From Agromyces cerinus (GTDB lineage Bacteria; Actinomycetota; Actinomycetes; Actinomycetales; Microbacteriaceae): a stretch of 64,000 nucleotides of DNA. Below are positions 8,078 through 17,008 of this stretch, piece by piece. Every line of letters starts with the position of its first letter. Position 1 is the stretch's first letter. The position numbers and the translations under genes were made by a program. Below the pieces are notes generated by a model. That model saw nothing but the letters and a program-made list of their open reading frames with translations, was not told the DNA's origin and ran no database searches. The stretch is taken from NCBI RefSeq assembly GCF_016907835.1, contig NZ_JAFBCT010000001.1, forward strand, positions 1,922,001-1,986,000. The letters run 5' to 3'.

Positions 8078-9660
8078 CGCTTCGATCCCTTCGTGGAGGT
8101 CTTGAGCGTTCGCGCGGGCTTCGCGGCCCGCGAGCGCTTCGCGGGCGCCGAGGCATCCGCTTCGACGGCCGCGGTCGACGACCCGGCTGCGATCGCCGCA
8201 CGGCTCGTCGACGACTGGCCGATCGGGGCGGGCGCGAGATAGGCGCCGAGCCCGTGGCGGCCGCCCTCGCGGCCGTAGCCCGACTCCTTGTAGCCGCCGA
8301 AGGGCGACGCGGGGTCGAAGCGGTTGAAGGTGTTCGCCCAGATCACGCCGGCGCGCAACTGGTCGGCGACCGCGAGGATGCGACTGCCCTTGTCGGTCCA
8401 GATGCCCGCCGAGAGGCCATAAGGGGTGTTGTTCGCCTTCGCGATGGCCTCGGCCGGAGTGCGGAACGTCAGCACCGACAGCACCGGGCCGAAGATCTCC
8501 TCGCGGGCGATGCGGCTCGAGGTCTGCACGCCCGTGAAGATCGTCGGTGCGAACCAGAAGCCGTTCTCGGGGATGTCGCAGGGCGCGGTCCAGCGCTCGG
8601 CACCCTCGGCCACGCCGATGTCGGAGAGCGTGCGGATGCGCTCGAGCTGCTCCTTGGAGTTGATCGCGCCGATGTCGGTGTTCTTGTCGAGCGGGTCGCC
8701 GAGGCGCAGCGTCGAGAGGCGCAGCTTCAGTCGCTCGACGACCTCGTCGTGGATGTTCTCCTGCACGAGGAGGCGCGAGCCTGCGCAGCAGACGTGCCCC
8801 TGGTTGAAGAAGATGCCGTTGACGATGCCCTCGATGGCCTGGTCGATGGGTGCGTCGTCGAAGACGATGTTCGCGGCCTTGCCACCCAGCTCGAGCGTGA
8901 CCTTCTTGTCGGTGCCGGCGACCTGCTTGGCGATCGCCCGGCCCACGCCGGTCGATCCGGTGAAGGCGACCTTGTCGACGCCCTCGTGCGCGACGAGCGC
9001 TGCGCCGGTGTCACCTGCCCCCGTGATGATGTTCACGACACCGGCGGGCAGCTCGGCCTGCTGCAGGATCTCGGCGAAGATGAGCGCCGTCAGCGGCGTC
9101 GTCTCTGCGGGCTTCAGCACGACGGTGTTGCCGGCGGCGAGCGCCGGGGCGATCTTCCACGCGAGCATCAGCAGCGGGAAGTTCCACGGGATCACCTGCG
9201 CGGCGACGCCGAGCGAGCGGGGGTTCGCGCCGAGGCCGGCGTGATCGAGCTTGTCGGCCCAGCCCGCGTAGTAGAAGAACCAGGCGGCGACGAGGGGCAC
9301 GTCGACGTCGCGCGACTCCTTGATCGGCTTGCCGTTGTCGAGCGACTCGGCGACCGCGAGCTCGCGGGCCCGCTCCTGCACGAGGCGGGCGATGCGGAAG
9401 AGGTACTTGCCGCGATCGCGCCCGCTCATCTTCGACCAGGTGCGGTCGTAGGCGCGGCGGGCGGCGGCCACCGCGGCGTCGACGTCGGCGGTGTTCGCGT
9501 TGGCGATCATCGCGATGCGCTCTTCGCTCGCCGGGCTGATGGTCTGGAACGGTTCGCCGCGGCCGTCGACGAACTCGCCGTCGATGAAGAGGCCGTAGCT
9601 GTCGCGGAGCGAGAGGATCGCCCGCGACTCGGGGGCGGGTGCGTAGTCGAGGAAGCTCAT
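8074..9660 (-). CDS. Aldehyde dehydrogenase (NAD-dependent, catalytically complete)
   Basis: 528 residues. Motifs in order: VIPWNFPLLMLAWKIAPALAAGNTVVLKPAE (coenzyme pocket, around residues 160-190), FTGSTGVGRAI, VTLELGGKAANIVF with the general-base Glu, FFNQGHVCCAGSR with the catalytic Cys, and EEIFGPVL. The C-terminal 60 residues are an unusual Ala/Ser/Lys-rich tail (PAKRSRAAKPARTLKTSTKG...) beyond the normal fold. It lies 10 bp after deoC and overlaps the half-length ALDH. In this context it probably oxidises the acetaldehyde that DeoC releases to acetate; that substrate is inferred. Confidence 0.93.
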   Translation of the reverse strand: MSFLDYAPAPESRAILSLRDSYGLFIDGEFVDGRGEPFQTISPASEERIAMIANANTADVDAAVAAARRAYDRTWSKMSGRDRGKYLFRIARLVQERARELAVAESLDNGKPIKESRDVDVPLVAAWFFYYAGWADKLDHAGLGANPRSLGVAAQVIPWNFPLLMLAWKIAPALAAGNTVVLKPAETTPLTALIFAEILQQAELPAGVVNIITGAGDTGAALVAHEGVDKVAFTGSTGVGRAIAKQVAGTDKKVTLELGGKAANIVFDDAPIDQAIEGIVNGIFFNQGHVCCAGSRLLVQENIHDEVVERLKLRLSTLRLGDPLDKNTDIGAINSKEQLERIRTLSDIGVAEGAERWTAPCDIPENGFWFAPTIFTGVQTSSRIAREEIFGPVLSVLTFRTPAEAIAKANNTPYGLSAGIWTDKGSRILAVADQLRAGVIWANTFNRFDPASPFGGYKESGYGREGGRHGLGAYLAPAPIGQSSTSRAAIAAGSSTAAVEADASAPAKRSRAAKPARTLKTSTKGSKR

Positions 9661-9670
9661 GATGTCCGTC

Positions 9671-10678
9671 TCAGTCGATCGTCACGTAGTCGGCGCCGGA
9701 GTAGTGCCCGGTCGCGATCTTCTGCCGCTGCAGCAGCACGTCGTTGAGGAGGCTCGAGGCGCCGAAGCGGAAGAGGTGCGGTTGCAGCCAGTCTTCGCCG
9801 ACGGTCTCGGCGACCGTCACGAGGTACTTGATGGCGTCTTTCGACGAGCGGATGCCACCGGCCGGCTTCACGCCGATGCGCTGGCCAGTCGCGAGGTGCC
9901 AGTCGCGCACGACCTCGAGCATGAGGAGGGTGACGGGCAGCGTCGCCGCCGGGGCCACCTTGCCGGTCGACGTCTTGATGAAGTCGCCGCCCGCGAGGAT
10001 CGAGAGCCACGATGCGCGGCGCACGTTGTCGTAGGTGACGAGTTCGCCGGTCTCGAGGATCACCTTGAGGCTCGCGCTCGTGCCGTCGGGTCGGGCGCAG
10101 GCGGCCTTCACGGCGGCGATCTGGTCGAAGACGAGGCCGTATCGGCCGGAGAGGAACGCACCGCGGTCGATGACCATGTCGATCTCGTCGGCACCTGCTG
10201 CGACCGCCTCGGCGGTGTCGGCGAGCTTGATGTCGAGCGAGGCGCGGCCGCTCGGGAAGGCCGTGGCCACCGCGGCGACCGAGATCAGGCCGTCGTCGGG
10301 GTCGCCGTGCGCGCCGCCGAGGGCTTCGACCGCGTACGGCACCATGTCGCCGTAGACGCAGACGGCCGCGACGCGGGGCGTCGAGGGGTCGGACGGGTCG
10401 GGAGTGACCGCCTTCGCGACGAGCGAGCGCACCTTGCCGGGGGTGTCGGCGCCTTCGAGGGTCGTGAGGTCGATCAGCTCGATGATGCGGTCGAGCGCCC
10501 ATTTCTTGGAGCTCGTCTTGATCGAACGGGTGCCGAGCCCGGCGGCGCGCTGCTCGAGGCCGACGGCGTCGACGCCTGCGATGCCGTGCAGGTAGCGCCG
10601 CAGGGTCGCATCGTCGGGCTCACCGCCGAGCACGGCGATGGCCCGCTCGCGGGCGGAGACGAGGGAGGTGCCTGACAT
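9671..10678 (-). CDS. deoC: Deoxyribose-phosphate aldolase
   Basis: 335 residues. Cleaves 2-deoxyribose-5-phosphate to glyceraldehyde-3-phosphate and acetaldehyde. The Schiff-base lysine lies in GGDFIKTSTGK (about residue 234), with a second conserved lysine in IGVKPAGGIRSSKDA; DEIDMVIDRG carries the conserved acid. It is longer than the roughly 220-250-residue bacterial enzymes because of an N-terminal extension of about 50 residues, as in the eukaryotic-like DeoC subgroup. Second gene of the deoR run, 42 bp after deoR, and upstream of two aldehyde dehydrogenase genes. Confidence 0.93.
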   Translation of the reverse strand: MSGTSLVSARERAIAVLGGEPDDATLRRYLHGIAGVDAVGLEQRAAGLGTRSIKTSSKKWALDRIIELIDLTTLEGADTPGKVRSLVAKAVTPDPSDPSTPRVAAVCVYGDMVPYAVEALGGAHGDPDDGLISVAAVATAFPSGRASLDIKLADTAEAVAAGADEIDMVIDRGAFLSGRYGLVFDQIAAVKAACARPDGTSASLKVILETGELVTYDNVRRASWLSILAGGDFIKTSTGKVAPAATLPVTLLMLEVVRDWHLATGQRIGVKPAGGIRSSKDAIKYLVTVAETVGEDWLQPHLFRFGASSLLNDVLLQRQKIATGHYSGADYVTID

Positions 10679-10720
10679 GAGAGGAGACCTGGCTTTCGTG
10701 AGTGGTGCGATGAGGCGGCG

Positions 10721-11665
10721 TCAGCCGTCGAGGAGATGGAGGGCGGTGGCCTCGTCGGTGACGAGCACCGAGCAGAGCCGGCTGCGTACGACCGCGTCGG
10801 CGACGGCGTGCTTGCCGGGGCCCGAGATGACGGCGATCGCGTGCTGAGCCTTGCGGAGTTCGTCGAGCGTGAGCCCGACGGTGCGCGCATCGAGTGCGGG
10901 GTCGACGATGTTGCCGTCGGAGTCGATGTATCGGCCGACGACGTCGCCGACGGCGCCCTTCTGCACGAGCAGGTCGACGTCGGGCACCGAGAGGTACCCG
11001 CTCTCGACGTGCACCGAGGAGTGGTCGGCGGCGCCGGCGCTGAACAGGTAGGCATCGGCGGAGCGGGCGAGTTCGATGACGCCCGCGACGACGCGGTCGG
11101 ACTCGATCGCCTCTTTCGTCTCGAGACGCTCGAGGATCGCGGGGCTCGGCAGCAGGGTGGCGCTGCCGCCGCCCTTCTGGGCGATGCCGACCGCGGTGGC
11201 TGCGGCGGTGCCCGGCCGGCGGTTGAGGCTCACTCCGCCGTTGATCTGCACGACGTTGACGCCGGTCGCCCAGCCCTGCCGCAGGTGCTGGGAGATCTCG
11301 AAGAGCGTGCGGCCCCAGCTGACGCCGAGCGTGCGCGGCACCGGTCGCAGCGCGGTGAGGTAGTCGGCGGCTGCCTGGGCCGTGCGCGCCTGCAGCTCTT
11401 CTGGCGAGGTCACCCCGGCGGTCGAGACGACGATGGCATCGGCCAGGCCGCGCTCGTCGCGAAGCCGCCGCTCGATCGGCAGGCGCCGCGCCCTCGGGTG
11501 CAGGATCTCGATGCGGATGAATCCGCGCTGCTTCGCCTGGGCGAGGAGTCGACCGACCTTCCACCGGGTGAGGCGCAGCGCCTGCCCGATCTCGTCCTGG
11601 GTCTTGTTCTCCTCGTAGTAGAGCTCAGCAGCCCTGATCGAGAGCAGTTCGTCGATCTCGTCCAT
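10721..11665 (-). CDS. deoR: SorC/DeoR-type sugar-binding transcriptional regulator
   Basis: 314 residues. An N-terminal helix-turn-helix (ELYYEENKTQDEIGQALRL..WKVGRLLAQAKQRGFI, residues 12-48) is joined to a large effector-binding domain of the SorC family (WGRTLFEISQHLR, GGVSLN, VLVTDEATALHLL at the C-terminus). B. subtilis DeoR of this family represses dra/nupC/pdp and is released by deoxyribose-5-phosphate. Here it heads an operon with deoC, so autoregulation and induction by deoxyribose phosphate are likely but inferred. The ATG has GAGGAGG about 6 nt upstream. Confidence 0.85.
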   Translation of the reverse strand: MDEIDELLSIRAAELYYEENKTQDEIGQALRLTRWKVGRLLAQAKQRGFIRIEILHPRARRLPIERRLRDERGLADAIVVSTAGVTSPEELQARTAQAAADYLTALRPVPRTLGVSWGRTLFEISQHLRQGWATGVNVVQINGGVSLNRRPGTAAATAVGIAQKGGGSATLLPSPAILERLETKEAIESDRVVAGVIELARSADAYLFSAGAADHSSVHVESGYLSVPDVDLLVQKGAVGDVVGRYIDSDGNIVDPALDARTVGLTLDELRKAQHAIAVISGPGKHAVADAVVRSRLCSVLVTDEATALHLLDG

Positions 11666-11686
11666 GCGCCTCCTCGTTCCTCCTCC

Positions 11687-11715
11687 AGCGTAGGCAGGTG
11701 GGTGCGCATCGGCAA
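11687..11715 (-). promoter_or_regulatory. Promoter of the deoR-deoC operon
   Basis: On the minus strand TTGCCG (11710-11715) and TACGCT (11687-11692) are separated by exactly 17 bp, followed about 20 bp later by GAGGAGG and the deoR ATG. This is one of the few canonical sigma-70-type promoters with a true 5' leader in the window. Confidence 0.6.
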
Positions 11716-11852
11716 CACTCGCAGGCGATCGTGCTCACATGAGCAGAGCAGCAGCGGATGCCGCGCGCGCTCGCAGCACCGATGACACGGGCGCTCCGCG
11801 CGCACGGAACCCCGAGTGACCGGCGCATCGAAGCCCGCCAGCCGACCGCGCG

Positions 11853-13073
11853 TCAGCGACCCAGCGAGTGCTCGTCCTCGAGATACTGCGGGCGGGCGAC
11901 GACCACGCCCGCGATCGCCGCAGGCACCGCCGAGGCGAGCAGGAACAGGATCGGCCAGGTCCATCCGCCCGTCGCCTCGTGCAGGAGCCCGACGACGAGC
12001 GGGCCGACGGCGACGATGAGGTAGCCGCCCGACTGCACGAAGCCCGAGAGCGCGACCGAGCCGGCGTGCGTTCGCGTACGCAGGTTGATGAGCACGAGGG
12101 CGAGCGGGAAGAGCAGCGGCCCGATGCCGGCGAGCGCGACCCACAGCCACGTCGCCCAGCTCGGCACGAGCAGCAGCCCGAGGTAGCCGGCCACGAACGT
12201 CGCCACCGCGACGGCGACGAGCAGTCCGACCTTGCCGTAGCGTGCGGCGAGCAGCGGCACGAGCAGCCCTGCGGGCAGGCCCATCGCCGCGTACAGCGAG
12301 AGCAGCGCACCTGCCTCAGCCGGCGAGACGCCCGCGATGTCGTGCAGGATCGTCGGCAGCCATGCGAACGCCGCGTAGGCGTTGAAGCCCGAGACGGCGA
12401 ACACGATCGTGAGCGACCACGCGAGGGGCGAGCGCAGCGCGTACCGGAGCAGGCCGGGATCGGCCTCTTCGGGCAGCGCCTCGGGGGCCTGGCGCTTCGG
12501 ATGGAGGAGCATCGCGATCCACGGCACGAGCGAGATCGCCGCGACGAAGGCCCACTCGCCCAAGGAGACCCGCCAGCCCACCGCGTCCGCCACCGGCACG
12601 GCGATGAGCGGCGGCGTGAACGTGCTGACCGACATCGCCGTCACGTAGATCGTCGTGACGAGGCCGATGCGGTCGGGGAAGTATCGCTTCACGAGCGGCG
12701 GCAGCAGCACGTTGCCCACGCCGATCGCGGCGAACGTCACCGCCGAGGCGGCCACGAGCCAGAGCGCCGAACCGGCGACCCCGCGGCCGGCGAGGCCGAG
12801 CGTCAGTGCCACGAGCGCGACGACGAGCGTCAGTTCGAGGCCGAGTCGCTTCGCGACCATGGGCGTCAGGATGCCGAACAGCGCGTAGCAGAGCGGCGGC
12901 AGCATGCCGAGGAAGCCCACGACGGCCGGCGCGAGCGGCATCTCGGCCTCGAGCTGGCCGAGGATCGGCGAGAGCGACGCCACCGCGGTGCGGAGGTTGA
13001 ACGCCACCAGCACGATGCCGATGAGGGCGAGGGATCGGCCCGCCCAGAGCGGTCGGGGCGGGAGCGAGATCAT
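11853..13073 (-). CDS. MFS transporter, CynX/NimT/YycB type
   Basis: 406 residues with about 12 transmembrane segments, starting MISLPPRPLWAGRSLAL. The first helix contains FNLRTAVASLSPIL, typical of the cyanate permease/2-nitroimidazole transporter (CynX) subfamily of MFS; PPLCYALFGILTPMVAKRLGLE is the loop 2-3 region. Substrate is not predictable. I take the ATG at 13073, which has GAGGGA directly before it; the open frame continues upstream only because it runs antisense-free into ribF sequence in another frame. It follows ribF by 32 bp and could be co-transcribed. Confidence 0.85.
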   Translation of the reverse strand: MISLPPRPLWAGRSLALIGIVLVAFNLRTAVASLSPILGQLEAEMPLAPAVVGFLGMLPPLCYALFGILTPMVAKRLGLELTLVVALVALTLGLAGRGVAGSALWLVAASAVTFAAIGVGNVLLPPLVKRYFPDRIGLVTTIYVTAMSVSTFTPPLIAVPVADAVGWRVSLGEWAFVAAISLVPWIAMLLHPKRQAPEALPEEADPGLLRYALRSPLAWSLTIVFAVSGFNAYAAFAWLPTILHDIAGVSPAEAGALLSLYAAMGLPAGLLVPLLAARYGKVGLLVAVAVATFVAGYLGLLLVPSWATWLWVALAGIGPLLFPLALVLINLRTRTHAGSVALSGFVQSGGYLIVAVGPLVVGLLHEATGGWTWPILFLLASAVPAAIAGVVVARPQYLEDEHSLGR

Positions 13074-13105
13074 TCCCTCGAGTCTAGAGGCGGGGCGCCT
13101 CGTGC

Positions 13106-14038
13106 TCAGCCGGCGAGGATGACGCGCGAACGCTCGACATCGTCGCGGATCGTGTCGACCAGCGCCTCGATGCTCGTGAACGCCACCATGCCGCGGATGC
13201 GCTCGACGAACTCGACGTCGACGACATGGTCGTAGAGGTCGAGCTCGCGGTCGAGCACGTAGGCCTCGACCTGCTTCTTCGCGACGCCCTGGAACGTCGG
13301 GTTGTCGCCGACGGAGATCGCGGCCGGATACCGGGTGCCGGCGTCGGTGAGCCAGCCCGCGTACACGCCGTCGGACGGGATGAGCCCCTCGGACTCGGGC
13401 GACAGGTTCGCCGTCGGGTAGCCGAGTTCGCGGCCGCGGGCGGCGCCGTGCACGACGATGCCGGTCACGGTCGGCGTGTGGCCGAGCAGTTCGGTGGCAT
13501 GGCGCACATCGCCGTCGGCGAGCAGCTCGCGGATCCAGGTCGACGAGACGCGACGCTCTCCGGCCGGGCGCACGTCGTCGACGACCTCGACCGTGAAGCC
13601 GAACTTCGCGCCGAGCTCGATGAGCAGGGGTACGTCGCCGGCGCCGCGGGCGCCGTAGCGGAAGTCGGAGCCGACGAGCACGGCCTTGGCATCGAGCGCG
13701 TCGACGAGCACCCGTTCGACGAACTCCGTCGCGGGCACCGAGGCGAGCGCGCGGTCGAACGGCAGCAGCAGCGTCGCGTCGACACCGGTGGTGGCGAGCA
13801 GCTCGAGCTTCTGTCGCACGCTCACGAGGGCGTCGGGGCACTTGTCGGGTGCGAGCAGCGCGAGCGGGTTGCGATCGAACGTGACGACGACCGTCGCGAG
13901 CTCGCGCTCGTCGGCGATGCCGCGGGCCCGGGCGATGACGGCACGGTGGCCCTGGTGCACGCCGTCGAACTTGCCGATCGTCACGACCGACGGACCGATG
14001 CCCGCAGGCACGGCGCTGAGTCCCTTGAAGGTCTTCAC
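13106..14038 (-). CDS. ribF: Bifunctional riboflavin kinase / FAD synthetase
   Basis: 310 residues from GTG at 14038 (VKTFKGLSAVPAG). N-terminal FAD synthetase: VVTIGKFDGVHQGHRAVI with the nucleotidyltransferase HxGH-like motif at about residues 20-35, FDRNPLALLAPDKCP, and GSDFRYGARGAGD. C-terminal riboflavin kinase: GHTPTVTGIVVHGAARGRELGYPTANL (PTAN motif) and GDNPTFQG. It makes FMN and FAD from riboflavin. The start overlaps the stop of the preceding membrane-protein gene by 4 bp (GTGA), which supports this start over longer frames and places it in the truB operon. Confidence 0.95.
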   Translation of the reverse strand: MKTFKGLSAVPAGIGPSVVTIGKFDGVHQGHRAVIARARGIADERELATVVVTFDRNPLALLAPDKCPDALVSVRQKLELLATTGVDATLLLPFDRALASVPATEFVERVLVDALDAKAVLVGSDFRYGARGAGDVPLLIELGAKFGFTVEVVDDVRPAGERRVSSTWIRELLADGDVRHATELLGHTPTVTGIVVHGAARGRELGYPTANLSPESEGLIPSDGVYAGWLTDAGTRYPAAISVGDNPTFQGVAKKQVEAYVLDRELDLYDHVVDVEFVERIRGMVAFTSIEALVDTIRDDVERSRVILAG

Positions 14039-14478
14039 GAGGCATCCGCTCTCGAGGTCGGGCGGTGGCGGGCGAGCCACCACATGCCGAGTACGGGCAG
14101 CACGAGCGGGATGAACAGGTACCCGGCGCCGAACCGAGACCACACCGTGTCGTGCGGGAAGAGTTCGGGGTAGACGATGCTCAGCGTGCCGACCACGATG
14201 ACCCCCGTGAACTCGAACACGATCGTCGCCCACGCGACGCGGTACCAGGCGATGCCGGGGCGCACGAGCGCGATCGTCGCGACGATGTAGACGACCGCCG
14301 CGAGCGCCGAGAGCGTGTAGGCGAGCGGCGCCTCGTCGAACTTCGAGGCGATCTGCACGAAGGAACGCCCGGTCGCCGCGAGTGCGAGCACCCCGTAGAC
14401 GGCGACGAGCACTCGCCCGATGCCGCTCATCCGTCGGCCCTCTCGTGCCTCGGGTCGGGCACTGCGCACGTCACTCAT
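14035..14478 (-). CDS. Hypothetical membrane protein, 4 TM (147 aa)
   Basis: Four hydrophobic segments (roughly residues 20-40, 57-75, 82-103 and 117-137) after a charged N-terminus; the third region carries WATIVFEFTGVIVVGTL. The protein type recurs next to ribF/truB in actinobacteria as a conserved integral membrane protein of unknown function. An internal ATG (MSGIGRVL, 16 codons in) is an alternative start. It couples to ribF through a GTGA overlap. Confidence 0.75.
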   Translation of the reverse strand: MSDVRSARPEAREGRRMSGIGRVLVAVYGVLALAATGRSFVQIASKFDEAPLAYTLSALAAVVYIVATIALVRPGIAWYRVAWATIVFEFTGVIVVGTLSIVYPELFPHDTVWSRFGAGYLFIPLVLPVLGMWWLARHRPTSRADAS

Positions 14479-14505
14479 GTCGATCGATTCTCTCAGACTC
14501 GGCGC

Positions 14506-14874
14506 TCACGCCTGCTGCACGGTCCAGATCTGGAACATGCGGAAGACCATCACGCCGACCGAGAGGGCGGCGACGCCGAGGATCACCGTCGACCAGCGAT
14601 TGCGTTCGAGCAGTGCCCAGAAGGCCGCTGCGGGCGGCAGGATGAGGGCGCCGACGAGGTAGGTGCCGAATTCGAGCACGCTGCCCGTCGGCTCGTTCCC
14701 GAGCGCCGGAGCGACGAACGCGACGACGACCTGCACGAGGAGGAGCACCTCGACGAGGGCGAGCGCGCCGATCGTGAGGTCGCTCGGCACCCGGCCCGCG
14801 AGCCCCATGCCGATGCAGATGAGGCCCGCGACGACCGCCACGGCGAGCTGCACCCACGTGAACCACTCGATCAT
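14506..14874 (-). CDS. Hypothetical membrane protein, 4 TM (122 aa)
   Basis: Compact four-helix membrane protein (MIEWFTWVQLAVAVVAG...; helices near residues 5-25, 34-54, 68-88, 95-115), with an acidic/polar GNEPTGSVLEFGTY loop. Its ATG overlaps the truB stop by 4 bp. Paired with the next four-helix protein; function unknown. The pair may form one complex. Confidence 0.75.
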   Translation of the reverse strand: MIEWFTWVQLAVAVVAGLICIGMGLAGRVPSDLTIGALALVEVLLLVQVVVAFVAPALGNEPTGSVLEFGTYLVGALILPPAAAFWALLERNRWSTVILGVAALSVGVMVFRMFQIWTVQQA

Positions 14875-15824
14875 GCGTCCGCCCCCTGCGTCCCGGTCTG
14901 CACCTGAGGTTCGGGCGGTGGGAATCCGGTGACCACCTTCAGCTGCCGGCCGCGCGGCTCGACGATGGCGACCAGGTGGTCATCGGGGTCGATCGCCGCG
15001 AGCACTGACGGCAGCGGCGCCTCGGCAGCGGATGCCTCGAGCCCGCCCACCGCCGCGATGTCGACGCGCTTGCCGTGGCCGAGGTCGACGGCCTGCTCGG
15101 ACGTGAGCGTCACGGTGGGCAGCGCCCGCCGCGCGGCATCCGCCGGGCTCATGATCGCCGACGCGACGTCGAAGCCCTCGAGCTCGCCCGCCTCATCGAC
15201 GCTGAACCGGCCGATGCGCGACCGCCGGAGGGCGGTGAGGTGGCCCCCGATGCCGAGCGCGGCACCGAGATCCCGGGCGAGCGCGCGGATGTACGTGCCC
15301 GACGAGCACTCGACGCGGACGTCGACGTCGAGATGGCCGTCGCCGGGGCGGAAGCCGAGGACCTCGAACGCCGAGACAGTGACCCGGCGCGATGCGAGCT
15401 CGACGGTCTCGCCGTCGCGCACGCGCTGGTACGCGCGCTTGCCGTCGACCTTGATGGCGCTCACCGCGCTCGGCACCTGTTCGATCTCACCCGTCAGCGG
15501 CGTGATCGCTGCCAGGACGCCGGTTTCGGTGACCGCGGCGACGACGGCGACGGGAGCGGCGTCGAGCGCCTCGCCCTCGGCGTCGTCGGTCGTCGTGTTC
15601 CAACCGAGGCGGATGGTGGCGAAGTACTCCTTGTCGAGACCGACGAGGTAGTGCAGGAGGCGCGTCGCGCCGTTCACGCCCAGGACGAGGAGGCCGGTGG
15701 CCATCGGATCGAGGGTGCCCGCGTGGCCGATCTTGCGCGTGCCGGCGAGGCGGCGCATGCGCGAGACCACGTCGTGGCTCGTGATTCCCTGCGGCTTGTC
15801 GACGAGGAGGATGCCGCTGTTCAC
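14871..15824 (-). CDS. truB: tRNA pseudouridine-55 synthase
   Basis: 317 residues from a GTG (VNSGILLVDKPQGITSHDVV). The catalytic aspartate is in GHAGTLDPMATGLLVLG (about residue 40); KEYFATIRLG and CSSGTYIRALARDLG are further TruB signatures. It isomerises U55 in the T-loop of tRNAs. An upstream in-frame ATG at 15854 is possible, but TAGCCT ends 7 nt before this GTG, the leaderless promoter pattern seen throughout the window. It heads an operon with two membrane-protein genes and ribF. Confidence 0.93.
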   Translation of the reverse strand: MNSGILLVDKPQGITSHDVVSRMRRLAGTRKIGHAGTLDPMATGLLVLGVNGATRLLHYLVGLDKEYFATIRLGWNTTTDDAEGEALDAAPVAVVAAVTETGVLAAITPLTGEIEQVPSAVSAIKVDGKRAYQRVRDGETVELASRRVTVSAFEVLGFRPGDGHLDVDVRVECSSGTYIRALARDLGAALGIGGHLTALRRSRIGRFSVDEAGELEGFDVASAIMSPADAARRALPTVTLTSEQAVDLGHGKRVDIAAVGGLEASAAEAPLPSVLAAIDPDDHLVAIVEPRGRQLKVVTGFPPPEPQVQTGTQGADA

Positions 15825-15882
15825 GCGGTACAGGCTAACAGTCGTGCGCGGCATGGAGCCGCCGCGCGCCTACGCTGGAGCG
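15825..15882. promoter_or_regulatory. Divergent pair of leaderless promoters (truB / panE)
   Basis: Minus strand: TAGCCT at 15832-15837, 7 nt before the truB GTG. Plus strand: TACGCT at 15871-15876, 6 nt before the panE GTG. With transcription starting 6-7 nt after the -10, both mRNAs would begin at their start codons. Confidence 0.6.
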
Positions 15883-16878
15883 GTGAGGATCGGCATCATC
15901 GGCGCTGGCGCGCTCGGCGGCACGTTCGCGGCACTGCTCTCACGGGCCGGGCACGACGTGGAGGTCACGGCGCGGGGCGCGGGTCTCGAAGCGATCCGCG
16001 AGTCGGGCATCGCCCTGAGCGGGGCGTACGGCGAGGTGCGGGCCCGCGTCGCGGCCGGTGCACGGCTCACGACGCCCCCCGAGCTCGTGCTCGTCTGCAC
16101 GAAGGCGCAGGACGCGGCATCCGCGATCGCAGCGAACGCCGAACTCATCGGTGACGTGCCCGTCGTGATCGTGCAGAACGGCCTCGACGGCGTGGCGACG
16201 GCCGCGCGGCTCCTCCCCCGCGCCTCGTGCATGGGTCTGCTCTCGATCATCGCCGCCAACTACACCGAGCCGGGCGTCGTGCGCGTCACGACACCGGCGA
16301 CGAGCTACCTCGGCCGCGGCGACGGACCGGCCGACGCGGAATGCACCCGCATCGCCGCCGTGCTCTCCGAGGCGGTGCCGGTCGTCGCGATCCCTGGGTT
16401 CCGCGGCGCGCAATGGACCAAGCTCGTCGTGAACATGCTGAACGCCGTGCCCGCGATCGTCGGCCGCAGCGTGCAGGACGTCGTCGACGATCGACGTCTG
16501 CGGCGTGTGGTCGCGGCGTCGATGCGGGAGACGGTGCGCGTCGCCGTCGCGCAGGGCGTGCACTTCGGCTCCCTGCAAGGGCTCGGCGACCGACGCCTCA
16601 GGCTCTTCGCGCGAATGCCGCTCGTGATCGGGCAGGTGCTGCCGTGGTCGATGCGCGTGCGCATGGGCAGTGTGCCGAACCTCGGGTCGACGCAGCAGAG
16701 CCTGCGGCGCGGGCAGCCGACCGAGGTCGACTTCCTGAACGGGGCGGTCGTGCGCGAGGCATCCGCCGTCGGCCGCGACGCGCCCGTGAACCGGGCGCTC
16801 ACCGCGCTCGTGCACGAGGTCGAGCAGCGGGGCGGCCCGCTGCCGCCCGAGCGTGTGCTCGCCGACGTTCCGGTCTGA
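15883..16878 (+). CDS. Ketopantoate reductase family protein (PanE/ApbA)
   Basis: 331 residues from GTG. Starts with the NADP-binding GxGxxG motif (VRIGIIGAGALGGTFAALL), then LVLVCTKAQDAASAI and PVVIVQNGLDG (the conserved QNG), and a C-terminal helical domain with the catalytic-lysine region QWTKLVVNMLNAVPAI and QSLRRGQPTEVDFLNG. True PanE reduces 2-dehydropantoate to pantoate for coenzyme A; related proteins act on other 2-oxo acids, so I leave the symbol blank. No pan genes are nearby. Monocistronic, leaderless, convergent with the first surface-protein gene. Confidence 0.88.
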   Translation: MRIGIIGAGALGGTFAALLSRAGHDVEVTARGAGLEAIRESGIALSGAYGEVRARVAAGARLTTPPELVLVCTKAQDAASAIAANAELIGDVPVVIVQNGLDGVATAARLLPRASCMGLLSIIAANYTEPGVVRVTTPATSYLGRGDGPADAECTRIAAVLSEAVPVVAIPGFRGAQWTKLVVNMLNAVPAIVGRSVQDVVDDRRLRRVVAASMRETVRVAVAQGVHFGSLQGLGDRRLRLFARMPLVIGQVLPWSMRVRMGSVPNLGSTQQSLRRGQPTEVDFLNGAVVREASAVGRDAPVNRALTALVHEVEQRGGPLPPERVLADVPV

Positions 16879-16963
16879 GCGACCGCGCGAAGACTGGCCG
16901 AGCGGATGCCGCGGCTCCCGCCCGGCGTTCGTGGACGCCCGTTGACACGCCGGGCACGACGAA

Positions 16964-16987
16964 GGGGGCCCGGCGAACCGGGCCCCC
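16964..16987. terminator. Bidirectional terminator hairpin
   Basis: Perfect 10-bp stem GGGGGCCCGG / CCGGGCCCCC with a CGAA tetraloop, between the convergent panE and surface-protein genes. Almost identical to the hairpin at 18766-18789 downstream of the paralogous gene. Confidence 0.85.
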
Positions 16988-17008
16988 TCAGTCAGCGTCA
17001 GCGACGCG

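Noticed and set aside
11853..14045. Single 730-codon MFS gene
   Set aside because: The first 320 codons are an out-of-frame reading of ribF. The membrane protein proper starts at 13073.
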